Source: Dethiosulfatibacter sp.
Lineage (GTDB): Bacteria; Bacillota; Clostridia; Tissierellales; Dethiosulfatibacteraceae
NCBI GenBank assembly: GCA_030591825.1
Contig: JAUVAG010000040.1
Coordinates: forward strand, 1 to 7,685
Direction of reading: 5' to 3'
Length of the DNA stretch: 7,685 bases
Part shown: positions 1 to 5,490 of the stretch, in pieces
Numbering within the stretch: the stretch's first letter is position 1
Layout of the letters: each line of letters opens with the position of its first letter
The notes under the pieces: model-generated
The model's input: the letters and a program-made list of their open reading frames with translations, nothing else
What the model was told of the DNA's origin: nothing
The model's database searches: none
Position numbers and translations under genes: made by a program

Positions 1-93
1 GCGCTGTTTCACTACCGGACTCGCACCAACTCCGGCTCGCTTAAGCTTCTCTTCTCACTTTCTTTTCTCAATCAATAGATTTTATTTGAATTT
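1..93 (-). promoter_or_regulatory. T-box leader RNA, 5' part (stem I), cut by window edge
   Basis: Read on the minus strand, positions 40 to 1 show T-box stem I features. CCGGA (27-31 or nearby) and TCCGG form a distal stem, and the loop between them carries GGTGCGA, which fits the T-box distal-loop consensus GGUGNRA. A GAAACAGCGC segment follows, as on the 3' side of stem I. A purine-rich stretch before it (about 45-75) could be the GA-rich base of stem I. The leader starts just downstream of a consensus promoter. T-boxes bind uncharged tRNA and control aminoacyl-tRNA synthetase, amino-acid synthesis or transport genes. The specifier loop, antiterminator and regulated gene lie off the left edge, so the amino acid cannot be read here. 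Confidence 0.75.
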
Positions 94-99
94 ATATGA

Positions 100-128
100 A
101 TTATATTACATATTCATACCGTTGTCAA
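100..128 (-). promoter_or_regulatory. Sigma-A promoter of the T-box transcript
   Basis: On the minus strand the -35 box TTGACA (123-128) and the -10 box TATAAT (100-105) are separated by exactly 17 bases, a full 12/12 consensus match. Transcription would start near position 93 and run leftward into the T-box leader. It sits only about 30 bases after the end of the lysO C-part gene, with no convincing terminator between them. Confidence 0.85.
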
Positions 129-156
129 TACTTTTTATACACTTTTTTGTATTTTT

Positions 157-759
157 CTATACCTGTAAAAGAGATACAAAGAAAGGAACAAGTACAGGTA
201 CCGACATGGTCATTATCATTCCACTTACAAAAGCGACAACTGTAGTTTCCGCATCAGTGTTCCTTGATATTATAGGAAGAGTAGTATCCATGGATGTAGC
301 TCCACCAAGCGCTACTGTTTCAAAATATCCTATATATTTTGCAGTATATGATATAAATGCTATTGCCAGAATCTCCCTGAATACATTTGTAAGGAATGCT
401 ATTGCACTGAGCTCCGCAGAATATGGAGCTATGAGAATAGGAGCAAGACTGTACCACCCATATCCTGCCGCCACTGCCGCTCCCTCTAGAATCGGCATAT
501 TGAATATTAAAGCGGTGGCAATTCCTCCTGCCAGACATCCAAGACCTGCTGATACTGGCACAAGGATTATCTTTAATCCCATTTTCTTTAATTGTCCAAA
601 CACCTTCTTGTTGCTTCCTATGTCAATGCCTACAAAAAACAGCAGAAGGGACAATCCTATACTGAGGAATATATCCGTAGTTCCGTAAAATGATGGATCA
701 ATTATATAAATACCCGAAAGAATACCAGCTACCAGAACAAGTAAAATTTTAATTGTCAT
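157..759 (-). CDS. lysO: LysO-family lysine exporter, C-terminal part of a split protein
   Basis: This 200-residue, highly hydrophobic protein matches the C-terminal two thirds of LysO (DUF340; E. coli YbjE), an inner-membrane L-lysine exporter. Visible family motifs are FFVGIDIG (41-48), GYGWYSL (99-105), the FRE stretch (127-129) and GGATSMDTTLP (152-162); they align with GFGWYSL, LARE and GATSMDFTLP in the E. coli protein. E. coli LysO is about 300 residues as one chain. Here the N-terminal part is the separate upstream gene, which this one overlaps by 11 bases. An AAAGGAGG site lies 8 bases before its ATG, inside the upstream gene, so it is independently initiated and not a frameshift remnant. 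Lysine as substrate is inferred from the family. Confidence 0.88.
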   Translation of the reverse strand: MTIKILLVLVAGILSGIYIIDPSFYGTTDIFLSIGLSLLLFFVGIDIGSNKKVFGQLKKMGLKIILVPVSAGLGCLAGGIATALIFNMPILEGAAVAAGYGWYSLAPILIAPYSAELSAIAFLTNVFREILAIAFISYTAKYIGYFETVALGGATSMDTTLPIISRNTDAETTVVAFVSGMIMTMSVPVLVPFFVSLLQV

Positions 760-1081
760 TGTCTGTTCCTCCTTTCATACTTTCCTTATTTCTGCTATTT
801 CCACTTTTAATTATTGTCCTGTCAATGATAAAAACTCCACTAATTCCACCTACGGCAGTCATGACTGCAAATATTCCAGACTTGAAGCCTATTGTTCCTA
901 GAGATTCAATGACGTCCTTGTTCATTCCAAGCCTAATTCCCATTATAAATATAAGTATGTAAAGAAAAACCATCTGCATATAGCCGGCTCTCTTCAGAAG
1001 CTTGTCATGGATTATTCCCTTGTAGCTCAATACTCCTCCGATACCCAAAAGAGCAAAATAAATGAATATACTATTGAACAT
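749..1081 (-). CDS. LysO-family transporter, N-terminal part of a split protein
   Basis: This 110-residue membrane protein corresponds to the N-terminal third of LysO. It has three hydrophobic segments (about 3-20, 35-50 and 65-87), and the FIMGIRLGMN stretch (45-54) resembles the FFMGISLAF region of E. coli LysO. It ends in a charged tail (about 92-110) that overlaps the start of the C-terminal-part gene by 11 bases. A GAGGTG site, partly overlapping the traX stop codon, precedes the ATG by 4 bases, so translation is probably coupled to traX. The two parts presumably assemble into one exporter in the membrane. Paired short LysO genes occur in other anaerobes as I recall, so this is probably a normal family form and not a broken gene. 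Confidence 0.8.
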   Translation of the reverse strand: MFNSIFIYFALLGIGGVLSYKGIIHDKLLKRAGYMQMVFLYILIFIMGIRLGMNKDVIESLGTIGFKSGIFAVMTAVGGISGVFIIDRTIIKSGNSRNKESMKGGTDNDN

Positions 1082-1090
1082 ACTACACCT

Positions 1091-1771
1091 CTATAAAAAT
1101 TTTTCTATCAATACTATTATGCTTATGTGAACAGGATAAAAAAGATAGGATATATACTTATTTATCCTTATTTGCTTAAACTTGAAATATATTATGGGTA
1201 CCGCCATTACACATAGAGACTGGATGTAAAAGGACCATTGAAGGTTTCCATACTCCAATACTTTAAGTGAATCATATACAAGAGAAAGGAGCAACAAAAG
1301 TAAAAATGCCTTCTTTTTATTGTCTCCAAATAGATAAAATATGAGAATTATCAAAAGTCCGTACGCTCCATAGTCCATGTTTGCTACGTCAGCCAGAAAA
1401 AGCATGACCACCCATATAAGATTATTTTTTTCATAAAACTTCAACATGAGAAGTGCCATGAAGAATGTAAACATGACGTTGAGATAAAACTCACCGTGGG
1501 AAAAGAAATAAAAAGGCACCTGCGTTATGAGGGCAAATACTAACATTCTTCCCATATACTTATTTATATTGGAAGTTCTTTTGAATCCCATGGCCACATA
1601 ATAAGCAAAGATGGGAAATGCAACCCTTCCTATTATCCTCATGACCAGATATATTGTAGTGTTGTGGGGAACTAGATAATAGGCCGCATGGTCTATTAGC
1701 ATTGTCACCATTGCTATAACTTTCAGCCAGTCACTTTTCCTTTCATTTTGCACAGTTTCATTTATATTCAT
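1091..1771 (-). CDS. TraX family membrane protein
   Basis: This multi-spanning membrane protein (226 residues from the chosen start) shows TraX-family hallmarks: LKVIAMVTMLIDH near the N-terminus, RIIGRVAFPIFAYYVAMGF (about 45-63), a YMGRMLVFALITQVPFY stretch, and YLFYPVHIS near the C-terminus with a conserved-type His. F-plasmid TraX acetylates pilin, and chromosomal relatives look like membrane acyltransferases; the substrate here is unknown. An ATG at 1784-1786 would add five residues, but GGAG at 1781-1784 lies 9 bases before the ATG at 1769-1771, which favours the inner start. It is first in an apparent operon: the next gene, lysO N-part, begins 9 bases after its stop. No conjugation genes are nearby, so the name does not imply plasmid transfer. 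Confidence 0.85.
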   Translation of the reverse strand: MNINETVQNERKSDWLKVIAMVTMLIDHAAYYLVPHNTTIYLVMRIIGRVAFPIFAYYVAMGFKRTSNINKYMGRMLVFALITQVPFYFFSHGEFYLNVMFTFFMALLMLKFYEKNNLIWVVMLFLADVANMDYGAYGLLIILIFYLFGDNKKKAFLLLLLLSLVYDSLKVLEYGNLQWSFYIQSLCVMAVPIIYFKFKQIRINKYISYLFYPVHISIIVLIEKFL

Positions 1772-1904
1772 ATGTTGTTTCTCCATTTATAAATTATCGT
1801 AAATATTGATTTCATCAGTTTTCTTAACTACAATACCATATACGGGTTCTCCTTACAATAGATTTATAAAAGCACTAATTCAGTTCTGGTTTTGTAAACA
1901 CTCC

Positions 1905-1916
1905 ACAAACGTTTGT
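1905..1916. repeat. 12-base perfect palindrome in the traX/serA divergent region
   Basis: ACAAACGTTTGT is self-complementary over all 12 bases. It lies about 120 bases upstream of traX and 115 upstream of serA, and could be an operator for either. No regulator is known. The rest of the 1787-2030 gap is AT-rich and, apart from the serA promoter and the repeat at 1967-1985, shows nothing else I can support. Confidence 0.35.
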
Positions 1917-1958
1917 CGTTAATTTCTTAACAAAACTATGGATTTATCATTATTTAAC

Positions 1959-1987
1959 TTGAACTATTTGTTAATTTTTGTTAATAT
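1959..1987 (+). promoter_or_regulatory. Candidate serA promoter
   Basis: TTGAAC (1959-1964) and TAATAT (1982-1987) are separated by 17 bases; each matches 4 of 6 consensus bases. Transcription would start near 1994, giving a leader of about 36 bases with an AAGAGGTG ribosome binding site 5 bases before the ATG. Other AT-rich alternatives nearby cannot be excluded. Confidence 0.4.
1967..1985 (+). repeat. Tandem TTTGTTAAT repeat overlapping the serA promoter
   Basis: TTTGTTAAT occurs at 1967-1975 and again at 1977-1985, a 10-base period that places both copies on the same DNA face. They fill the spacer and part of the -10 box of the candidate serA promoter, so a bound protein would affect initiation. 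In such AT-rich DNA chance is possible. Confidence 0.35.
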
Positions 1988-2030
1988 TATTCATAAGATT
2001 TTTTAATAATTAATAAAAAGAGGTGCAAAA

Positions 2031-3197
2031 ATGTTTAATATTACAACTTTCAACAAAATATCAAACGAAGGCCTAAAAAACTTTGACGGAAACAAATATT
2101 CCATTACTCCTGAAGATATTTCAGCTGCCGACGGAGTAGTGCTAAGAAGTTTCAAAATGCACGACACTGAACTTCCCGATTCACTTAAAGCTATCGCAAG
2201 AGCAGGTGCAGGTACAAACAACGTTCCAGTCGAAAAATGTTCTGACAAGGGAATCGTAGTATTCAACGCTCCAGGAGCAAATGCAAACGGAGTTAAGGAA
2301 ATGACTCTTCTGGCACTTTTAACTTCTTCAAGAAAGGTAAACGAGGGAATTGAATGGGTAAACAACCTTGACGGCGATGTTGAAAAGCAAGTTGAAAAAG
2401 GAAAAAGTCAATTTGCAGGTCCTGAAATCATGGGCAAAACTCTTGGTATTGTAGGACTTGGAGCAATCGGAGTTTTAGTTGCAAACATGGGAATCAAGCT
2501 TGGAATGAAGGTAATAGGATACGATCCATATATCTCTGTTCAAAAAGCAATCGGTCTTTCATGGGATATGAAATACTCTTCATCACTTGACGAGTTATTG
2601 AGCCAGGCAGATTATGTATCTCTTCACCTCCCTTTACTGGACAAGACAAAAGGATTCATGGACGAAGAAAGTATAGCAAAAATGAAAAAAGGTGCTAAAC
2701 TTATAAACATGTCTAGAGGCGGACTTGTAGATGACAAGGCAATCCTTAAGGCAATAGCTGAAGGAAGAGTAAGTTCATTCGTAACTGACTTCCCTACTGA
2801 TAGTCTTATTAACCAGGACGGAGTAGTTTGCATACCTCACCTTGGAGCTTCTACTCCAGAATCAGAGGAAAACTGTGCAAGAATGGTAGTAAATCAGCTT
2901 ATAGAATATCTTGAAAATGGAAACATCACGAACTCTGTAAACTTCCCTAACTGTTCACTTGAGAGAACTGAAGGAACACACAGAATTGTAGTTCTAAACA
3001 AAAACGTTCCAAACATGATCGGTTCACTTACAGCTGTATTCTCAAAATACAATGCAAACATCATTGAAATGGTGAACAAGAGCAAAGGAGACTATGCTTA
3101 CAATATAATCGACATTGCAGGTACTGAAGTAAATGAAGAAAAGATTGCAGAGATTAAAAGCATAGAAGGAATCATCAAGGTAAGATTGGTAGACTAA
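2031..3197 (+). CDS. serA: D-3-phosphoglycerate dehydrogenase (short, ACT domain)
   Basis: Catalyses NAD-dependent oxidation of 3-phosphoglycerate to 3-phosphohydroxypyruvate, the first step of serine synthesis, in the cytosol. The 388-residue protein has the 2-hydroxyacid dehydrogenase fold: split substrate domain at 1-100 and 270-300, the Rossmann motif VGLGAIG at 141-147, NAD-binding acidic residue D165, catalytic Arg in MSRGG (R229) and catalytic His in IPHLGAST (H270). A C-terminal ACT domain (about 318-388) is the expected site of serine feedback. The usual catalytic Glu of the FPTEP motif appears as Asp (D257 in FPTD), with a one-residue shift compared with E. coli SerA. AAGAGGTG precedes the ATG by 5 bases. 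It stands alone, with no serC beside it, and is followed at once by a terminator. Confidence 0.93.
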   Translation: MFNITTFNKISNEGLKNFDGNKYSITPEDISAADGVVLRSFKMHDTELPDSLKAIARAGAGTNNVPVEKCSDKGIVVFNAPGANANGVKEMTLLALLTSSRKVNEGIEWVNNLDGDVEKQVEKGKSQFAGPEIMGKTLGIVGLGAIGVLVANMGIKLGMKVIGYDPYISVQKAIGLSWDMKYSSSLDELLSQADYVSLHLPLLDKTKGFMDEESIAKMKKGAKLINMSRGGLVDDKAILKAIAEGRVSSFVTDFPTDSLINQDGVVCIPHLGASTPESEENCARMVVNQLIEYLENGNITNSVNFPNCSLERTEGTHRIVVLNKNVPNMIGSLTAVFSKYNANIIEMVNKSKGDYAYNIIDIAGTEVNEEKIAEIKSIEGIIKVRLVD

Positions 3198-3223
3198 TCA
3201 AAAACAAGAGATGTTAAGATATG

Positions 3224-3258
3224 AAAAACTCAGGATCTATATCCTGAGTTTTTTTATT
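3224..3258. terminator. Bidirectional intrinsic terminator for serA and tsoY
   Basis: ACTCAGGAT (3228-3236) pairs with ATCCTGAGT (3241-3249) around a CTAT loop. Flanking A and T runs extend the stem by up to four A-T pairs. Seven Ts follow on the plus strand and five on the minus strand. It lies about 27 bases after the serA stop and about 10-15 bases after the read-through stop of the convergent tsoY gene, so it can close both transcripts. Confidence 0.92.
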
Positions 3259-3266
3259 TTTGTTTT

Positions 3267-4388
3267 TTATACCTTTACTCTCGAAGCCTTTATAAATTTT
3301 CCAAGGATCATGGTAAAGATTATAGTTCCGATTAATATGCTTGCAAGGTTTATTCCCTTTAGTATTTCGCTTGAAAAATACTTATCGTACACTATTGTTC
3401 CCAAAACTTGGGATCCAACAAATCCTCAGACCATGCCCCACTGTGCAGGGGAAAATTCACTTGTCAAAAACTTGTCCCTCAGATAATCCTTGAGGAATAC
3501 CAGAAGAAACACAAGCCACAGCATAGTTGTAACATAGGCAAGTACTATTACAATAAAGGAAATGGCACTTATGTCAAATCCAAATGTTTTTCCAGAAAAC
3601 ACCATTATCTTGTAGAAGCTAAACCATAAAAGACACATGGGTGGTATCACAAGAAAATAGGCTGGAACAACTCCCGTATCTGGTATTTCATGTGACCTGA
3701 TTTCCTGATAAAACAACAATGCCAACTTAAGACCAAAGGCAACAATTCCAACCAAAAGCAAAAACATAGTCATGAATGCCGCTGCAGACCCAAGAGCTTC
3801 ATTTACTGCCGATGTAGCAAGTCCAGAACCGAAAAGGGATATTGCTCCGAAAGCCAATATGTCCAGAAGCCATGCAAAATTCAGTTTTTCATGGTCAAAT
3901 TTTTCCTGAAACATAGTCTTTAGAACCATGACTTCAAGAGAAATGACAGTAAACCACAAACCCATAAAGAATATCATAGCCAGCACCATAAGGCTTTGAA
4001 GGTTTTCACCTATCCAGGGAAAGAAAAATCCCAAAGGTCCCATGAGAACCACCATAGACATAGGCAGTGAAATGAGGGGTGAAAATATTGCCGAATTCCC
4101 GAGAGGGTTCTTCATAAGTTCGCCAAATCCCTTTGTTGAGAAGAGCCAGGTTAAAAGTTCCTTTAAAAATATGAGTGTCAATACAATGTGAATTGCTATG
4201 AACACTGCCATGAGTCCTGTCAGTATATAGGCCGTAATGTTTTCGAATCCGCTGAATGATTGTGAAGACAGTCCCGTTAAAGAAAAGTCCCCACCTTTAA
4301 AACCCGAAGTCTTCAAAAAATTAAAAGGCATCAGCGACATTCCTGCAGCCGCTAGCGACCCTTGAAATTTTGTTGGTGTAAATTTCAT
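3267..4388 (-). CDS. tsoY: TDT/TsoY-like membrane transporter, probable selenoprotein (Sec321)
   Basis: An integral membrane protein with about eight or nine hydrophobic segments, resembling the TDT (tellurite-resistance/dicarboxylate, SLAC1-like) superfamily and, as I recognise it, the TsoY (seleno)protein branch. The substrate is not established. The frame begins at an ATG with AAGGAG 9 bases upstream and runs 320 codons to a TGA (3426-3428) within SPAQWGMV-TGA-GFVGSQVL. It then stays open for 52 codons to TAA at 3267-3269. The extension is protein-like: a hydrophobic helix, a charged YDKYFSSEILKG loop, another helix (SILIGTIIFTMILG) and a basic tail. The terminator follows directly. A SECIS-like hairpin lies just after the TGA. 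I therefore read TGA as selenocysteine, total 373 residues. A recent nonsense mutation is the alternative. It lies 86 bases after the DUF169 gene. Confidence 0.8.
3395..3428 (-). promoter_or_regulatory. Bacterial SECIS-like hairpin after the in-frame UGA
   Basis: Minus-strand RNA reads UGA (3428-3426), then 13 bases, then an apical stem CCCAA (3412-3408) with UUGGG (3404-3400) around a GUU loop. A lower stem of UUGUU (3421-3417) with AACAA (3399-3395) is joined by a one-sided GGAU bulge. The loop G falls 19 bases after the UGA, close to the loop position in E. coli fdhF. A G at the loop and a U in the 5' bulge fit the SelB-recognition pattern. U3413 may instead pair with A3399, lengthening the apical stem to 6 pairs. 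Confidence 0.7.
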
Positions 4389-4423
4389 ATAATGTTTCTC
4401 CTTAATAATATATTATGCATTTA

Positions 4424-4452
4424 ATCATAAGATATCTCGTTTTAAAAAGCAA
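4424..4452 (-). promoter_or_regulatory. Candidate tsoY promoter
   Basis: On the minus strand TTGCTT (4447-4452) and TATGAT (4424-4429) are separated by 17 bases; the -10 box matches 5 of 6 and the -35 box 3 of 6. It lies in the 86-base gap after the DUF169 gene. With no terminator in that gap, tsoY may be transcribed both from here and by read-through. Confidence 0.4.
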
Positions 4453-4474
4453 GTATTTTTACAAATTATTCATT

Positions 4475-5245
4475 TTAACTTCTATAATAACTGGTTCCAA
4501 GCTCCAAATCTATATCAATATTATTCTTCTCTGCTCTTTCAAGTATTTCCTTCTTTATGACATTGGGATCGCTGGGATTTATTGTCTTCAATACACCATC
4601 AGTTACATTCATGAACTTGTTGAAAGGCATTCCTACTCCCATTTCATTCTGTTCCCATTTGGCTGCAAATCTTGTATTTGCACAAAGCAGGGATATGTTC
4701 AAATCGTCCGTTGTGTATGGAGTTGCAGTACATTCCGAGCAGATTCCTTGATTGCCTGTAAGCTTGACACTTTTAGGATTTCCGTAGTGGTAGGCATATC
4801 CTTGAACAATTCTCATGGACTGGTAGGGATTAACTATCATGAGCACTATGTCCGGATTCTCATCAAATTTTTCCACCGGTTGAACTATAAGCCCATATAC
4901 TCCTTCGTCTAGATAAGTGACGTTTTCCTGAACATTCTTTGCTGTTTCAATATCCTTGTACATATTGTAGCCATAGTACACTCTTCCCGAAGTAACCTCT
5001 TCATCCTTCTTTACAAGACCGAAGGTTCTCAATGATCCCACACAATAGAAATTATCGAAATCTGCTTTAAAGCTTCTTCCTTTTGTTGCAAACTTCACCA
5101 TGTTGCAGTAAGAAAGCTTGTTCTTCAGCGGTGATACGTCGCTCTCTTCAAATTCTTCCTTCGTACGTGCAAACTTTATTCCTACTATTTTTCTATCCAG
5201 GTCAAGGACAGTTTTCATTTCATCTATTCTTCTTTTAATATCCAC
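4475..5245 (-). CDS. DUF169 family protein
   Basis: A soluble 256-residue protein with the look of the uncharacterised DUF169 family. It opens with an amphipathic segment and the DRKIVGIKF strand (18-25). Five cysteines stand out: C47 (YCNM), C68 (YCVGS), the pair C169 and C172 in GICSECTATPYTT, and C188 (LLCANT). Cysteine spacing of this kind suits metal or cofactor binding or redox chemistry, but no function is established. There is no signal peptide or membrane segment. The start is GTG at 5243-5245, chosen because AGGAGG lies 5 bases upstream. It is followed in the same direction by the probable selenoprotein transporter, so a shared role is possible but unproven. Confidence 0.85.
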   Translation of the reverse strand: MDIKRRIDEMKTVLDLDRKIVGIKFARTKEEFEESDVSPLKNKLSYCNMVKFATKGRSFKADFDNFYCVGSLRTFGLVKKDEEVTSGRVYYGYNMYKDIETAKNVQENVTYLDEGVYGLIVQPVEKFDENPDIVLMIVNPYQSMRIVQGYAYHYGNPKSVKLTGNQGICSECTATPYTTDDLNISLLCANTRFAAKWEQNEMGVGMPFNKFMNVTDGVLKTINPSDPNVIKKEILERAEKNNIDIDLELGTSYYRS

Positions 5246-5275
5246 AATATCCTCCTATAACTTCTTTTCATCCTT

Positions 5276-5284
5276 ATTATAACA
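5276..5284 (-). promoter_or_regulatory. Extended -10 promoter of the DUF169 gene
   Basis: The minus strand carries TGTTATAAT: a perfect TATAAT (5276-5281) preceded by the extended TGn element (5282-5284). No -35 box sits at the normal distance; the TTGACT copies upstream are 9 and 20 bases away. Transcription would start near 5269, with the AGGAGG site about 12 bases on. Confidence 0.5.
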
Positions 5285-5290
5285 ACAGAC

Positions 5291-5307
5291 AGTCAATAAA
5301 TAGTCAA
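5291..5307 (-). repeat. Direct repeat TTGACT upstream of the DUF169 promoter
   Basis: Minus-strand TTGACT occurs at 5302-5307 and 5291-5296, an 11-base period, just upstream of the extended -10 element. The copies look like -35 boxes but neither has a workable spacer, so they may be binding sites for an activator or repressor. This could be chance. Confidence 0.35.
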
Positions 5308-5351
5308 AGGAATAGCAAATACCCAAAATGATATTTAGATATTTTTGGCGT

Positions 5352-5379
5352 TTTACAACCTTGTAAACAAGATTACAAC
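5352..5379. repeat. Cluster of interlocked inverted and direct repeats (operator candidate)
   Basis: TTTACAACCTTGTAAA (5352-5367) is an inverted repeat with 7-base arms around CC. CTTGTAAACAAG (5360-5371) has 5-base arms around AA. TTGTAA (5361-5366) also pairs with TTACAA (5373-5378). TTACAAC recurs at 5353-5359 and 5373-5379, exactly 20 bases apart, or two helical turns. The cluster lies about 70 bases upstream of the DUF169 promoter and downstream of the neighbouring terminator, as expected for an operator bound by a dimer or tetramer. Confidence 0.5.
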
Positions 5380-5420
5380 GCTTCAAGTAATTTTGTGATT
5401 AAATGACTTTCTTAAGCTAT

Positions 5421-5461
5421 AAAAAAAATACAGAAAATCAGCTATTAACCAATTTCCTGTA
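5421..5461 (-). terminator. Intrinsic terminator of the SLH lipoprotein gene
   Basis: On the minus strand TACAGGAAAT (5461-5452) pairs with ATTTTCTGTA (5438-5429), ten pairs including one G-T wobble, followed by eight Ts (5428-5421). It begins about 30 bases after the stop codon. The plus strand also has CTTTTTT after the hairpin, but no plus-strand gene needs it here. Confidence 0.8.
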
Positions 5462-5490
5462 CTTTTTTATTGTTTTATTTTTTACTAAAC

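Noticed and set aside
131..156. ATACA/TGTAT inverted repeat after lysO as a terminator
   Set aside because: Only five A-T-rich pairs, and the T-run lies on the wrong strand for lysO.
86..688. Plus-strand frame of 200 codons opposite lysO
   Set aside because: The minus strand has clear LysO motifs, a ribosome binding site and operon context; the plus frame has no recognisable features.
1787..1860. AAGGAG followed by a three-codon minus-strand frame upstream of traX as a leader peptide; also a lysine riboswitch
   Set aside because: The frame is too short to judge and lacks attenuator hairpins; no lysine riboswitch core is visible.
3211..3486. Plus-strand open frame beyond the serA terminator
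   Set aside because: It is antisense to the C-terminal part of tsoY, begins inside the terminator region without a ribosome binding site and is a mirror of hydrophobic coding sequence.
3426..4388. A 320-residue transporter ending at TGA, or a pseudogene broken by a nonsense mutation
   Set aside because: The downstream 52 codons remain open, protein-like and end next to a terminator, with a SECIS-like hairpin at the right distance. Nonsense mutation is kept only as the alternative.
4415..4912. Plus-strand frame opposite the 3' part of the DUF169 gene
   Set aside because: No ribosome binding site or family features; shadow of a well-supported gene.
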